A stretch of 64,000 nt of DNA from Candidatus Gallitreponema excrementavium. GTDB taxonomy: Bacteria > Spirochaetota > Spirochaetia > Treponematales > Treponemataceae. Where the stretch lies: the NCBI GenBank assembly GCA_017694795.1, contig JADIMM010000023.1, forward strand, positions 62,001-126,000. Direction: 5' to 3'. Below the pieces are notes generated by a model, which was not told where the DNA came from, ran no database searches, and saw nothing but the letters and a program-made list of their open reading frames with translations. Position 1 is the stretch's first letter. Each line of letters opens with the position of its first letter. This document shows positions 42,866 through 50,957 of the stretch, one piece after another. The position numbers and the translations under genes were made by a program.

Positions 42866-45481
42866 CTAACCGGAGTAATAGGAATTTAAACGGGAAAAGA
42901 TTTCCCCGATTTTTGTTTTTTCTTTTACGGTAAGACTTTCTGACCATTTGTCATTTATCAGGCTGATACTGGCCAGGCTTTCATAAAGAACGGTATTAAA
43001 GTCTCTTGAAATTTTAAACCAGAAGTTTTCCTGTCCGTCATTAAATAAACCTGCAAACCCCAATTGTTTCTTTTTGGTTTTCATCGGGAAAACCCAAAGC
43101 AGTAAATCCAGGCTTTTAAAAATGTCATCTTTATCTTTAGGGAAAATGTAATTTGCTTTGGGAAGAATTTTTTTATCAAGTGATATTTTCCCTATGAATG
43201 GAATTACATGAAAAATGTGGGCCAGTTTTTCCCCGGAACAAAGAGTATAGCCTTTCCATATAATTTCCCCCGTTAATTTATCCTTAAAATTTGGAGGAAG
43301 GTTACCGGAAATTTCGTTTTTTTCCAGTTCTTCTGCCAGGACCGGGAGTTTTTCATAAGGTATTTTTAATATTTTTCTTCCCTTGATTTTTTCTATGCGG
43401 AAAGCCTGGCTGCCTATTTTAACGGAATTAACGGATTGAAACTCTTTTGTTTTTCCTGTTAATGTTTTCTTTCCTTTAGGTTCAAAGGAATGCCCTCCGT
43501 GGAGAAGGGAAGGTGCCAGCTTTTCCATGGTCTTTTTGCTTAACGGGGAAACCGACATGGCATACATTTTTGAAGTCTTTACGATTTCTCCTGCAACAAT
43601 AAAGTCAGGTGTCTCCCTGAACATTCCTGAACCGGGGTGAATCTGGATTTTTTCGGCTGTCATGGTTCTGTAATCATTTTTCCCGTCTCTTACACAAACA
43701 AACTGGAGCATTCCCCTTGCAATGCAGTACAAAAAATCTTCCTGGGAACCGCCTCCGGTTATTGGGATTCCCATTTCTGAGACAATCATTTCCAGCTGTT
43801 CTTTTATATTCAGGATTTCAGCCATTACCCTCTCGTCAAGAAAATATTTTTTACAGAATTTTGCAGTGTCCTGTCTGCCTGTTCTTGCCTCGGTATATTT
43901 TTTCAACAGAATAATAAAACCATAAAAATCACCTTCAGGACCTCTGAATACACGGTGGGCATTTCTGGCTTCCATTTCCTGCCCGTCAGGAAAAAGAAAC
44001 GGGGACTGGGCAGATAAAAAGGCTGCAGCGGTAATTACTTCTTCAATAACCTGGGGATATTCAAGAATTGCCGCCACTATCATACGGGACTGCCTTGGAA
44101 GCAGGGGAAATTGTGCCATCATTTCACCTATTTTGGACAACCTGTTTTCCGGGGTAAGGGCTTCCAGCAGATTCAGTGTTTTTACTGCACCTTTAAGACC
44201 TTCCCTATTTGGAGGGCTGATAAAGTCAAAACTTTCAAAATCAGTTATTTCAAGTTCTGCCATCCTTAACACAACTTCCGAAAGGTCAGTCCTGTAAATT
44301 TCCTCAGTAGTGTAAAGAGGTCTGGATTCAAAGTCTTCCCTGGTGTAGAGCCGGTAACAGATACCTTCCCTTGTCCGGCCTGCACGTCCCCTCCGTTGGT
44401 TGCAGGAAGCTTTTGATACCGGCATTTCCAAAAGACTGGAAGTGTAGGTTTTAGGATTGTAATAGTTCAATTTTGCAAGTCCGGAATCAATTACAGTGGT
44501 TATTCCGTCTATAGTTATGCTCGTTTCTGCAATATTTGTCGCAACAACAACTTTCCGTCTTCCAAAGGGAGGTTGGTCAAAAACCTTTTCCTGTTCTTCC
44601 TTTCCCAGTCTTCCGTACAGCGGTACAAGATGAATTTTTTTTGAGAAACTGGCTGTGGATAGCATATCAATGCAATTTTTTATAAGTTTTTCGCCGGGAA
44701 GAAAAATCAGGACATCTCCGGTTTCTTTTGACGAGCTTATTCTATCCATGATTGAATTAATCTTAAAAAGAAGGGCTTCCTCCCATTCCTGGGCATTCTG
44801 TTTTATGTTCCTGAAATTTGCTGCTTTAAATTCCTTGGATTTGAGATTTTCCCTTAGTTTTATATTCCGTTCAGGTTCGTCATAAATAATCGAAACGGGG
44901 AAAGATACAGCATCTATCTTAACTACCGGACAGTCATCAAAATATATTGAAAACAAGGCTGTATTTATCGTTGCAGAAGAGACTATGACTTTAAAGTCTT
45001 TTCTTTCCTGAAGGACTCTCTTTAACAGTCCCAGTATAAAGTCTATGTTCAGGCTCCTCTCGTGGGCTTCGTCAACCATAATTACAGAATATTTTGAAAG
45101 GTAGGGATCCAGCTTCATTTCCTGAAGAAGGATTCCGTCTGTCATTATTTTTATCTTTGTAGAAATGTCGGTATTATCTTCAAAGCGGATTTTGTATGCT
45201 GCCAGACGTCCTGTGGAATTCTGTTCTCCCTTTTCTGCTTTTATGGTGGAGTCAAGCTGTTTGTTTATATACTCCGTAACAGACAGGGCTGCAATTCTTC
45301 TCGGCTGTGTAACTCCGATTACCCCGTTTTCAGAGTATCCTGCCTCATGGAGAATCAGGGGAAGTTGGGTTGTCTTTCCTGATCCGGTAGGGCTTTCTAT
45401 TACTATAACCTGGTGCAGCTTGAGCATCTCCAGGATTCTTTCTTTTTGCTGGTATACCGGTAAGTTTGCAGGGTTTAACAT
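42866..45481 (-). CDS. DEAH-box ATP-dependent RNA helicase (HrpA/HrpB-like)
   Basis: An 871-residue superfamily 2 helicase of the DEAH group. Walker A PTGSGKTT (31-38), TQPRR (58-62), DEAH (137-140), SAT in VSSATINT, and the motif VI QRRGRAGR are all present, followed by the HA2 winged-helix region and an OB fold. Bacterial HrpA-type enzymes act on mRNA and stalled ribosomes. The length is close to HrpB (about 820) and far below HrpA (about 1300). It begins a five-gene operon from a leaderless-type promoter (45488-45516). Confidence 0.92.
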   Translation of the reverse strand: MLNPANLPVYQQKERILEMLKLHQVIVIESPTGSGKTTQLPLILHEAGYSENGVIGVTQPRRIAALSVTEYINKQLDSTIKAEKGEQNSTGRLAAYKIRFEDNTDISTKIKIMTDGILLQEMKLDPYLSKYSVIMVDEAHERSLNIDFILGLLKRVLQERKDFKVIVSSATINTALFSIYFDDCPVVKIDAVSFPVSIIYDEPERNIKLRENLKSKEFKAANFRNIKQNAQEWEEALLFKINSIMDRISSSKETGDVLIFLPGEKLIKNCIDMLSTASFSKKIHLVPLYGRLGKEEQEKVFDQPPFGRRKVVVATNIAETSITIDGITTVIDSGLAKLNYYNPKTYTSSLLEMPVSKASCNQRRGRAGRTREGICYRLYTREDFESRPLYTTEEIYRTDLSEVVLRMAELEITDFESFDFISPPNREGLKGAVKTLNLLEALTPENRLSKIGEMMAQFPLLPRQSRMIVAAILEYPQVIEEVITAAAFLSAQSPFLFPDGQEMEARNAHRVFRGPEGDFYGFIILLKKYTEARTGRQDTAKFCKKYFLDERVMAEILNIKEQLEMIVSEMGIPITGGGSQEDFLYCIARGMLQFVCVRDGKNDYRTMTAEKIQIHPGSGMFRETPDFIVAGEIVKTSKMYAMSVSPLSKKTMEKLAPSLLHGGHSFEPKGKKTLTGKTKEFQSVNSVKIGSQAFRIEKIKGRKILKIPYEKLPVLAEELEKNEISGNLPPNFKDKLTGEIIWKGYTLCSGEKLAHIFHVIPFIGKISLDKKILPKANYIFPKDKDDIFKSLDLLLWVFPMKTKKKQLGFAGLFNDGQENFWFKISRDFNTVLYESLASISLINDKWSESLTVKEKTKIGEIFSRLNSYYSG

Positions 45482-45487
45482 AAGGTG

Positions 45488-45516
45488 ATTATAACCTTTA
45501 TAATTACAAAACTCAA
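45488..45516 (-). promoter_or_regulatory. Putative leaderless promoter of the hrpA-like operon
   Basis: On the minus strand TTGAGT (45511-45516), 17-bp spacer, a perfect TATAAT (45488-45493), then CACCTT and the ATG at 45481. No Shine-Dalgarno is present. Confidence 0.65.
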
Positions 45517-45541
45517 GTTAAAGGCAAACTCAAGGAAAAAT

Positions 45542-45590
45542 ACAGGAGAATTGGAAGCCGCCTTTTGGTAATAAAGCCGGAATAAGTATG
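45542..45590. repeat. Diverged intergenic repeat, copy 2
   Basis: Resembles 10776-10830, with the shared order ACAGG..GAA..GAAGCCGCC..TTTT..TAATAAAGCCGGAAT. It lies about 25 bp upstream of the hrpA promoter, in the same orientation relative to the gene as copy 1. Confidence 0.3.
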
Positions 45591-45604
45591 AACAGTAAAG
45601 TTTT

Positions 45605-46777
45605 TTAGTTCTGGATTTTTTCCCAGGGAAAAAGTTCTCCAAACTGGTCTTTCATTAAATTGAATCTGTCTTTATAGTATGGTTTCCATAAGTCATCCTG
45701 GGATTCTATAAATTCCTCTGTAAAGTGGTGCAGGGTGATTTCCCCGGATGAGTAATCCACCTTTGTCGTAATCAAAATAGGGTTTACATTTATATGAATT
45801 CCTGAATACTCCGGTGTTTTTTCAATTTCAGCCTGTAAAATAAGGGAATCCCCTGTATATTCCCTGGGAGCTCCGGGGTCGGAAAGTTTTGCTTTGTAAC
45901 GCTGTCCCGAAATAAAGTTTCCCATGGAATACATTATCAGGGCTTGTCCGGTTCTGTCCCGGAGCTGGTATATTTCCCACTCTTGGGCTACATGGGGATG
46001 ATGGGCCCAGATAATGTCGGCTCCGCAATCAGCAAGTTTCCTGAAGTATTCCTTTCTGGATTCCTTTACTTCCCGCACATATTCTGGTTCGCTAATATGA
46101 ATGGCAGTAACGAGTAAGTCCGGCTGGATTTCTTCTTTCACCGCCTTAATCTTTTCTGCAAATTCCTCCCTCATGGTTTCGGTGTAATCATAGTACTGGA
46201 CTTTTAACCTTGCATTGCTGTAATTGTTTAAAAGTTCCGTTACTGAAAGAAAGGCAATTTTCATGCCGTTTTTGTAAAAAACAGAAATTTTAAAGCCGTC
46301 AAAATAATTTTCTTTTATCCCATTGTATATAATGTTTCTTGGAGGAATATTTTTAAGATATTTATCCCTTATGGCGTTCATGGCACTGTTGGTTCTGGCG
46401 ATTCCACCGCTTCCCTTATCGATTGTATGATTATTTGACAGTGAAAAAACGTCAAAACCTGCATCGATAAGGGCTTCTACATAAGGTGTATTTACATTGA
46501 AAGCCGGAAAGGTTGAATAGGGCTGTGTATCGTCTACAGGAAATTCAAGGTTTCCGAAACTTAAATCATCTTGAAGAAGAAAGTGGCTTATATTTTCGTA
46601 CATTTTTCCAAAGTCTTTCAACCTGAAATTTACATCATGGGCCATAATATCACCGGTAAAGGAAATCAACAGCCTGGTATTTCCGGAAGCCCTGGTATCG
46701 GTTCCATCCCTGGTTTTTAAACTACAGCCAATCAGGATAAGCAGAAAAAAAATCGTTAAACAGATCCGGTTTTTCAT
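45605..46777 (-). CDS. CapA-family putative lipoprotein
   Basis: A 390-residue exported protein of the CapA (poly-gamma-glutamate synthesis) family, with a calcineurin-like phosphoesterase fold. The lipobox is LLILIGC (C18), so the mature protein is probably lipidated. Metal-ligand-type motifs are FTGDIMAHD, NLEFP, SLSNNHTID, AIHISEPE and AHHPHVAQ. CapA relatives are involved in capsule or polyglutamate metabolism, but no capB or capC is near, so the substrate is unknown. The ATG at 46777 is favoured by an extended -10 promoter 7 nt upstream and by its signal peptide; ATGs at 46786 and 46849 are less likely. Confidence 0.85.
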   Translation of the reverse strand: MKNRICLTIFFLLILIGCSLKTRDGTDTRASGNTRLLISFTGDIMAHDVNFRLKDFGKMYENISHFLLQDDLSFGNLEFPVDDTQPYSTFPAFNVNTPYVEALIDAGFDVFSLSNNHTIDKGSGGIARTNSAMNAIRDKYLKNIPPRNIIYNGIKENYFDGFKISVFYKNGMKIAFLSVTELLNNYSNARLKVQYYDYTETMREEFAEKIKAVKEEIQPDLLVTAIHISEPEYVREVKESRKEYFRKLADCGADIIWAHHPHVAQEWEIYQLRDRTGQALIMYSMGNFISGQRYKAKLSDPGAPREYTGDSLILQAEIEKTPEYSGIHINVNPILITTKVDYSSGEITLHHFTEEFIESQDDLWKPYYKDRFNLMKDQFGELFPWEKIQN

Positions 46778-46784
46778 GTTATTC

Positions 46785-46793
46785 ATTATAGCA
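46785..46793 (-). promoter_or_regulatory. Putative extended -10, leaderless promoter of the CapA-like gene
   Basis: TGC-TATAAT on the minus strand (46785-46793) gives a perfect -10 with the TGn extension; no good -35 is seen. The -10 ends 7 nt before the ATG at 46777. Confidence 0.45.
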
Positions 46794-46888
46794 TCATTTT
46801 GATTAAAGATACTCTTTTTTTTATCCGGTAAATAATATATTCTGAACACGAAATGAATTTCCGGAATCTTGCTCCGGAGGAGGTTAAA

Positions 46889-47863
46889 ATGCGTTTTTTT
46901 TGCTTTGTTTTTTCCATTCTCTTTCTGATTTCATGTTCAGGTAAAGAAAACTCCGGAGAAAAAATCAATTTCGGTGTTTTAAAGGGGCCTTCTGCTTTGG
47001 CTTTTGCCGGTGCCATGACGGATGAATATATTTCCAGAATGCCTGTTCCGGTGGATTATAGTGTTTATACTGCACCGGATATGCTGATTCCTCTTTTGGT
47101 AAAGGGGGATTTGGACGGATGTATTCTACCTGTAAATGTGGCTGCAACCCTATATAACAGAAATCCCTCCCTGGTTAAGGTCTGGGGAATCTGCGGAAAC
47201 GGAATGTTATCTGTTGTTACTACCGATCCGGAAATTAATACTCTTGAAGATCTGGAAGGAAATAAAATCAATATAGGTGGAATGGGGGCAACTCCGGAGT
47301 ATCTTTTTAAGTATCTGCTGTTAAAAAACGGTATTAAAAATGATTCCGTTGAGACAGATTATTCCCTGGCTCCTTCTGAAATTGTCCCTGCCATGGCTGG
47401 CGGGCTTTTAAAGACGGCACTTCTTCCCGAACCCTTTACAACACTTGCATTGGAAAAGGTTGATGGTTCTAGAATTCCTTTTTCTGTCGGACAGCTTTAT
47501 TCACATGCTTCCGGATTTGAAAATTACCCGATGACAGTGATTGTTTTTAGGGGGGATTTTGTGAAAGAAAATAAATCTTTAATCGCCGGTTTTATAAAAG
47601 TGTGGGAGGAATCCTTGGCATGGACTTTGGATAATCCGGGGAAAGCTGCCGAGAAAGCTGAAACTCTAGGATTGGGACTTACTAAAGCGGTAGCTGAAAA
47701 GGCAATTCCAAAAGCTAATTTGGTCCACATTCCTTCAGGAGAATATCCAGCCGGTATTGAAGGAAAGCAAAGTATTGATTATCTATTGGGGCTTTTCCAT
47801 TCTTTTGCCCCTGAGTCCATAGGGGGAGGTGTACCCGGTGAAGATTTTTACATCCGGTTCTGA
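46889..47863 (+). CDS. ABC transporter substrate-binding lipoprotein (SsuA/ThiY/NMT1-like)
   Basis: A 324-residue binding protein of the NMT1/SsuA fold that captures a small solute outside the membrane. The lipobox FLISC places the lipidated cysteine at residue 16. The body shows the family's NFGVLKGPSALAFAG, DLDGCILPVNVAA and LEGNKINIGGMGATPEYLFK. Relatives bind sulfonates, nitrate or pyrimidine precursors of thiamine; the ligand is not identifiable. The ATG at 46889 has GGAGG upstream; a longer frame from 46853 is rejected. It starts a three-gene importer operon divergent from the CapA-like gene. Confidence 0.9.
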   Translation: MRFFCFVFSILFLISCSGKENSGEKINFGVLKGPSALAFAGAMTDEYISRMPVPVDYSVYTAPDMLIPLLVKGDLDGCILPVNVAATLYNRNPSLVKVWGICGNGMLSVVTTDPEINTLEDLEGNKINIGGMGATPEYLFKYLLLKNGIKNDSVETDYSLAPSEIVPAMAGGLLKTALLPEPFTTLALEKVDGSRIPFSVGQLYSHASGFENYPMTVIVFRGDFVKENKSLIAGFIKVWEESLAWTLDNPGKAAEKAETLGLGLTKAVAEKAIPKANLVHIPSGEYPAGIEGKQSIDYLLGLFHSFAPESIGGGVPGEDFYIRF

Positions 47864-48671
47864 AACAGGTTCTGTTGACAAGGGACAGGAAGATGTTGCC
47901 AAAAAAGAATCCGGATTTTACAAAAAAATCATTGTTAAAATTTCAGGAGGGCTTTTCTTCCTTCTAGTGTGGTATCTCCTTTCCTGTTTTGATGATTCGG
48001 CCCTTATTCTGCCTTCACCGTTACGGGTGTTAAGGGATTTTTTTGTAATGGTTTTTTCCAGTGATTTTTGGAGTGATTGCGGGTTTTCTTTTTTGAGATG
48101 CTTTTCCGCGTTTTTAATTTCAGCCTTTTTTGCATTTATTGCCGGCCTGTGGTGGGGGCTGTATCCTTTTTGGCGGGATTTTTTTTCCTTTTTTCTTAAT
48201 GTGATTAAATCCACACCTGTTATCGCCTTGATACTTTTGTCCGTTTTCTGGTTTGGAGCCGGTTTTGTTCCGGTTTTTGCAGGTTTTCTTATGAGTTTTC
48301 CTGTTATAACCGAAGCCATTATTGGGGCCTTGGATAAATTTCCGTTAAACATGGTGGAGGTGTGCAGGGAATTCCGATTAAATGGTTTTTCCAGACTTTT
48401 TAAGGTTTATATTCCTTACATTACCCTGCCTTTTTTAAATGCCGCAAATACATCTTTAGGAATAGTATGGAAGGTTGTAGTTGCCGGTGAGGTGATAAGT
48501 ATTCCCGGCAGGGGGTTGGGTGCATCCCTTGTAGAATCAAAAAATCAGATAGATATTTCCGGTGTGTTTTCTTCAGCATTGGCCGTGGTGGTTTTCTGTT
48601 GGATTACTGCCGGGCTTTTTTCGGTATTGATTAAAAGATTTAAGCCGGAAAAATATGTTTTTCCCGGATAA
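47838..48671 (+). CDS. ABC transporter permease (SsuC/TauC-like)
   Basis: A 277-residue inner-membrane permease for the preceding binding protein. It has six hydrophobic segments (first about 34-50) and the coupling-loop motif EVCREFRLNGFSRLFKVYIPYITLP, a variant of the EAA loop, plus GRGLGASLVESKNQIDISGVF. The GTG at 47838 lies 8 nt after GGAGG and overlaps the binding-protein gene by 26 nt; a GTG at 47829 is inside the ribosome site. The N-terminal 30 residues are polar and longer than usual. Confidence 0.9.
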   Translation: MKIFTSGSETGSVDKGQEDVAKKESGFYKKIIVKISGGLFFLLVWYLLSCFDDSALILPSPLRVLRDFFVMVFSSDFWSDCGFSFLRCFSAFLISAFFAFIAGLWWGLYPFWRDFFSFFLNVIKSTPVIALILLSVFWFGAGFVPVFAGFLMSFPVITEAIIGALDKFPLNMVEVCREFRLNGFSRLFKVYIPYITLPFLNAANTSLGIVWKVVVAGEVISIPGRGLGASLVESKNQIDISGVFSSALAVVVFCWITAGLFSVLIKRFKPEKYVFPG

Positions 48672-48710
48672 GCCGGGCTAAAAAAATGACCTGCACAGAG
48701 GAACATAAAA

Positions 48711-49478
48711 GTGGCTATTTTTGAAAAAGAGGAAATGGAAATAAAGAATCTGAAAATTTTCTATGGAAATATGGAAGATAATCCGGTTTTTGACGGGTTT
48801 TCACTTAAGGTTAAAACAAAATCCATAACTGCCATTCTTGCACCTTCCGGAACAGGAAAAACAACATTTCTTTCATTTTTGGCTTTCCCGGATTCAAAAA
48901 AGTTTAATGTAAGCTGCGATTTTAATTCTTTTTCCCCCTTTGTGTCCTGTGTTTTTCAGGAACCTAGACTTTTTCCCTGGCTCAGTGTTATTGAAAATGT
49001 GGCCCTCCCTCTCAGAAGGTTTTATGGTAAAAAGAAAAGGCTGGAACTTGCGGGACTGTTGCTGAAGGAAAATAGTCTTTACGGACTAAGAGACCGGTTT
49101 CCCTGTGAAATTTCAGGGGGAGAAAAGGGAAGGGTTTCTATTGCCCGTGCACTTGCCTATGCCGGATTTTGCAGCCATAATGGCTTACTTCCGCTTATTC
49201 TTTTGGACGAACCCTGTAAATCCCAGGATCAGGAAAAAAAGAATGAATTTTATGGGAATTTGCGGAATCTTGTAGAAAAAAAATCGGCAACAGTTATTTT
49301 TGTGACCCACTCTATTGAAGAGGCTCTCTCCGTTGCCGACAGAATTCTGGTTTTTAAAGACCGGCCTGTCTCCTTGGCAGGGGATTTTAGTATTACCAAA
49401 AATTATACTGGAAGCGGACAAAGTAACCCGGGAAAAATTGCAAGACTGGAATTAATGGAGATTTTATCAAAATCCTGA
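48711..49478 (+). CDS. ABC transporter ATP-binding protein (SsuB/TauB-like)
   Basis: A 255-residue ATPase powering the importer. Walker A APSGTGKTT, Q-loop VFQEPRLFPWLSV, signature ISGGEKGRVSIARAL, Walker B LILLDEP and H-loop VTHS are all intact; the signature has ISGGE in place of LSGGQ. The start is a GTG with AGAGGA upstream. It lies 39 nt after the permease and is the last gene of the operon. No terminator is visible before the next promoter. Confidence 0.94.
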   Translation: MAIFEKEEMEIKNLKIFYGNMEDNPVFDGFSLKVKTKSITAILAPSGTGKTTFLSFLAFPDSKKFNVSCDFNSFSPFVSCVFQEPRLFPWLSVIENVALPLRRFYGKKKRLELAGLLLKENSLYGLRDRFPCEISGGEKGRVSIARALAYAGFCSHNGLLPLILLDEPCKSQDQEKKNEFYGNLRNLVEKKSATVIFVTHSIEEALSVADRILVFKDRPVSLAGDFSITKNYTGSGQSNPGKIARLELMEILSKS

Positions 49479-49555
49479 CAAATTAAAAATATTATAAATG
49501 TCCAAATAATAAAGGTACAACAGAAAATAAAATTTTACGGATATTTGAAAAAAAC

Positions 49556-49584
49556 TTGACAACCTTATGATGTGGGTATAGCAT
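49556..49584 (+). promoter_or_regulatory. Promoter of the sugar-type ABC operon
   Basis: A consensus TTGACA (49556-49561), 17-bp spacer and TAGCAT (49579-49584); TATAGC (49577-49582) is an alternative -10 with a 15-bp spacer. The start is about 35-40 nt before the ATG, which has AGGAGG. Confidence 0.6.
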
Positions 49585-49624
49585 TTCATAAACGTACAGA
49601 TCTTCATAGACAGGAGGATATTTT

Positions 49625-50857
49625 ATGAAGAAAATCTTATTGGCTTTGCTTACTGCAGCTGTTGTTCTTACATCCTGCGGTCCTGCAAAGACAGAAATTG
49701 AGCTTTATTACTATAAGCAGGAGAATCAGGACGGTCTTAAACTCTTGGTAAATGAATTCCAGAAAGATAATCCTAATATCTCTGTTAAGCTCCTGGTAAT
49801 TCCCAATGATGCAGATTCTGCAATGTCAACCCGTGCTTCCCAGGGAGAGCTTCCTGCCATTATGCAGATGCAGTCCTATGCACGTGTTCAGGAATATGCT
49901 TCAAAAGGTTACCTTGTTGACCTTTCCGGTACAGAAGTTATCTCAAAAGTAGTAGACAGTTCTCTTCCGGCTGTAACATACGACGGAAAACCTTACGCCC
50001 TTCCTATGGATTTTGCCGGAATCGGAATTATCTACAACAAAGATATTTTTGCTGATTTGGGACTTGAGCCACCGGAAACCTATGACGAACTGGAAGTTGT
50101 TTGCGAAGAACTCCAGGCCGCAGGGATCGTTCCTTTTGCCGCCCTTCTCAAAGAAAACTGGTCAGTTGGTCATTTTATAACAATGGTTCATACAGCCCTT
50201 CTTCAGGATGTATGTTCATATGATGACTTTATTGCCGGTATGAATTCCGGAGACCTGTCTTACGGCTGTGTTGATACAAACAGGCTGTTCTCAATCCTCG
50301 ACTTTTACGGGGCAAATATGAACTCCAATGCCGCCGAAATGGACGGTGCTGCACAGCAGAGATCATTCGGAACAGGCGAAGCTGCAATGATGGTTCAGGG
50401 ACTTTGGGGTTACATCGATGCAATGAAGGTAAATCCTGATTTGAATGCCGGATTTATTCCTTTCCCTGTATTCAATGACCCTGCAAAGAACAAGCTCTAT
50501 GCTGATGTTGATTCATGCTTCGGTATTTCTGCACAGGCTTCTGAAGAGGAAAAGGCTGCTGCAATGGCATTCCTTGACTGGCTTTCTTCAGAAAAAGGAC
50601 AGAAACTCTGGGTTGAAAACTACAAGCTTACCCTTTCATTCAAGGGAGCTGATGTATCTTCATTGGGTGGACCCTATGATGACATGATGGCATCTGTTGG
50701 AGAAAAAGGTTCTCTGCCATGGCTGTTCTCACAGTATCCTACTGTTGTATTTGAAGATGCCTGCAAAAACGGTGCCCAGCAGTATATGCTCAAGTCAAAG
50801 ACAGCAAGTCAGGTAATTGCTGATATTGATTCCCAGTGGGCTGCTGCGACTAAATAA
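49625..50857 (+). CDS. Sugar-type ABC transporter substrate-binding lipoprotein (family 1)
   Basis: A 410-residue carbohydrate-binding lipoprotein of extracellular solute-binding family 1. The lipobox VVLTSC places the lipidated cysteine at residue 18. The fold signature ELYYYKQENQDGLKLLVNEFQKDNPNISVKLLV and the YNKDIFADLGLEPPETYDEL hinge region are typical of MalE/UgpB relatives. Codon usage seems richer in C-ending codons than neighbours, consistent with high expression. AGGAGG precedes the ATG. A strong terminator separates it from the permeases. The sugar is not identified. Confidence 0.93.
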   Translation: MKKILLALLTAAVVLTSCGPAKTEIELYYYKQENQDGLKLLVNEFQKDNPNISVKLLVIPNDADSAMSTRASQGELPAIMQMQSYARVQEYASKGYLVDLSGTEVISKVVDSSLPAVTYDGKPYALPMDFAGIGIIYNKDIFADLGLEPPETYDELEVVCEELQAAGIVPFAALLKENWSVGHFITMVHTALLQDVCSYDDFIAGMNSGDLSYGCVDTNRLFSILDFYGANMNSNAAEMDGAAQQRSFGTGEAAMMVQGLWGYIDAMKVNPDLNAGFIPFPVFNDPAKNKLYADVDSCFGISAQASEEEKAAAMAFLDWLSSEKGQKLWVENYKLTLSFKGADVSSLGGPYDDMMASVGEKGSLPWLFSQYPTVVFEDACKNGAQQYMLKSKTASQVIADIDSQWAAATK

Positions 50858-50879
50858 GTTGCTGTTTAGTTTGTGAAAA

Positions 50880-50896
50880 TTCCGCTTTTTGCGGAA
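50880..50896 (+). other. Small hairpin before the intra-operon terminator
   Basis: TTCCGC (50880-50885) pairs with GCGGAA (50891-50896) around five T. It lies between the binding-protein stop and the terminator and could protect the mRNA 3' end. Confidence 0.5.
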
Positions 50897-50903
50897 ATCT
50901 TAG

Positions 50904-50945
50904 AACCGGATAGCAGAAGATTTCTTCGGTTATCCGGTTTTTTTT
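50904..50945 (+). terminator. Intra-operon terminator between binding protein and permeases
   Basis: AACCGGATA (50904-50912) pairs with TATCCGGTT (50931-50939), with an extended inner pairing, and nine T follow (50937-50945). It should leave more binding-protein mRNA than permease mRNA. Confidence 0.85.
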
Positions 50946-50957
50946 ACGGAGAAAACA

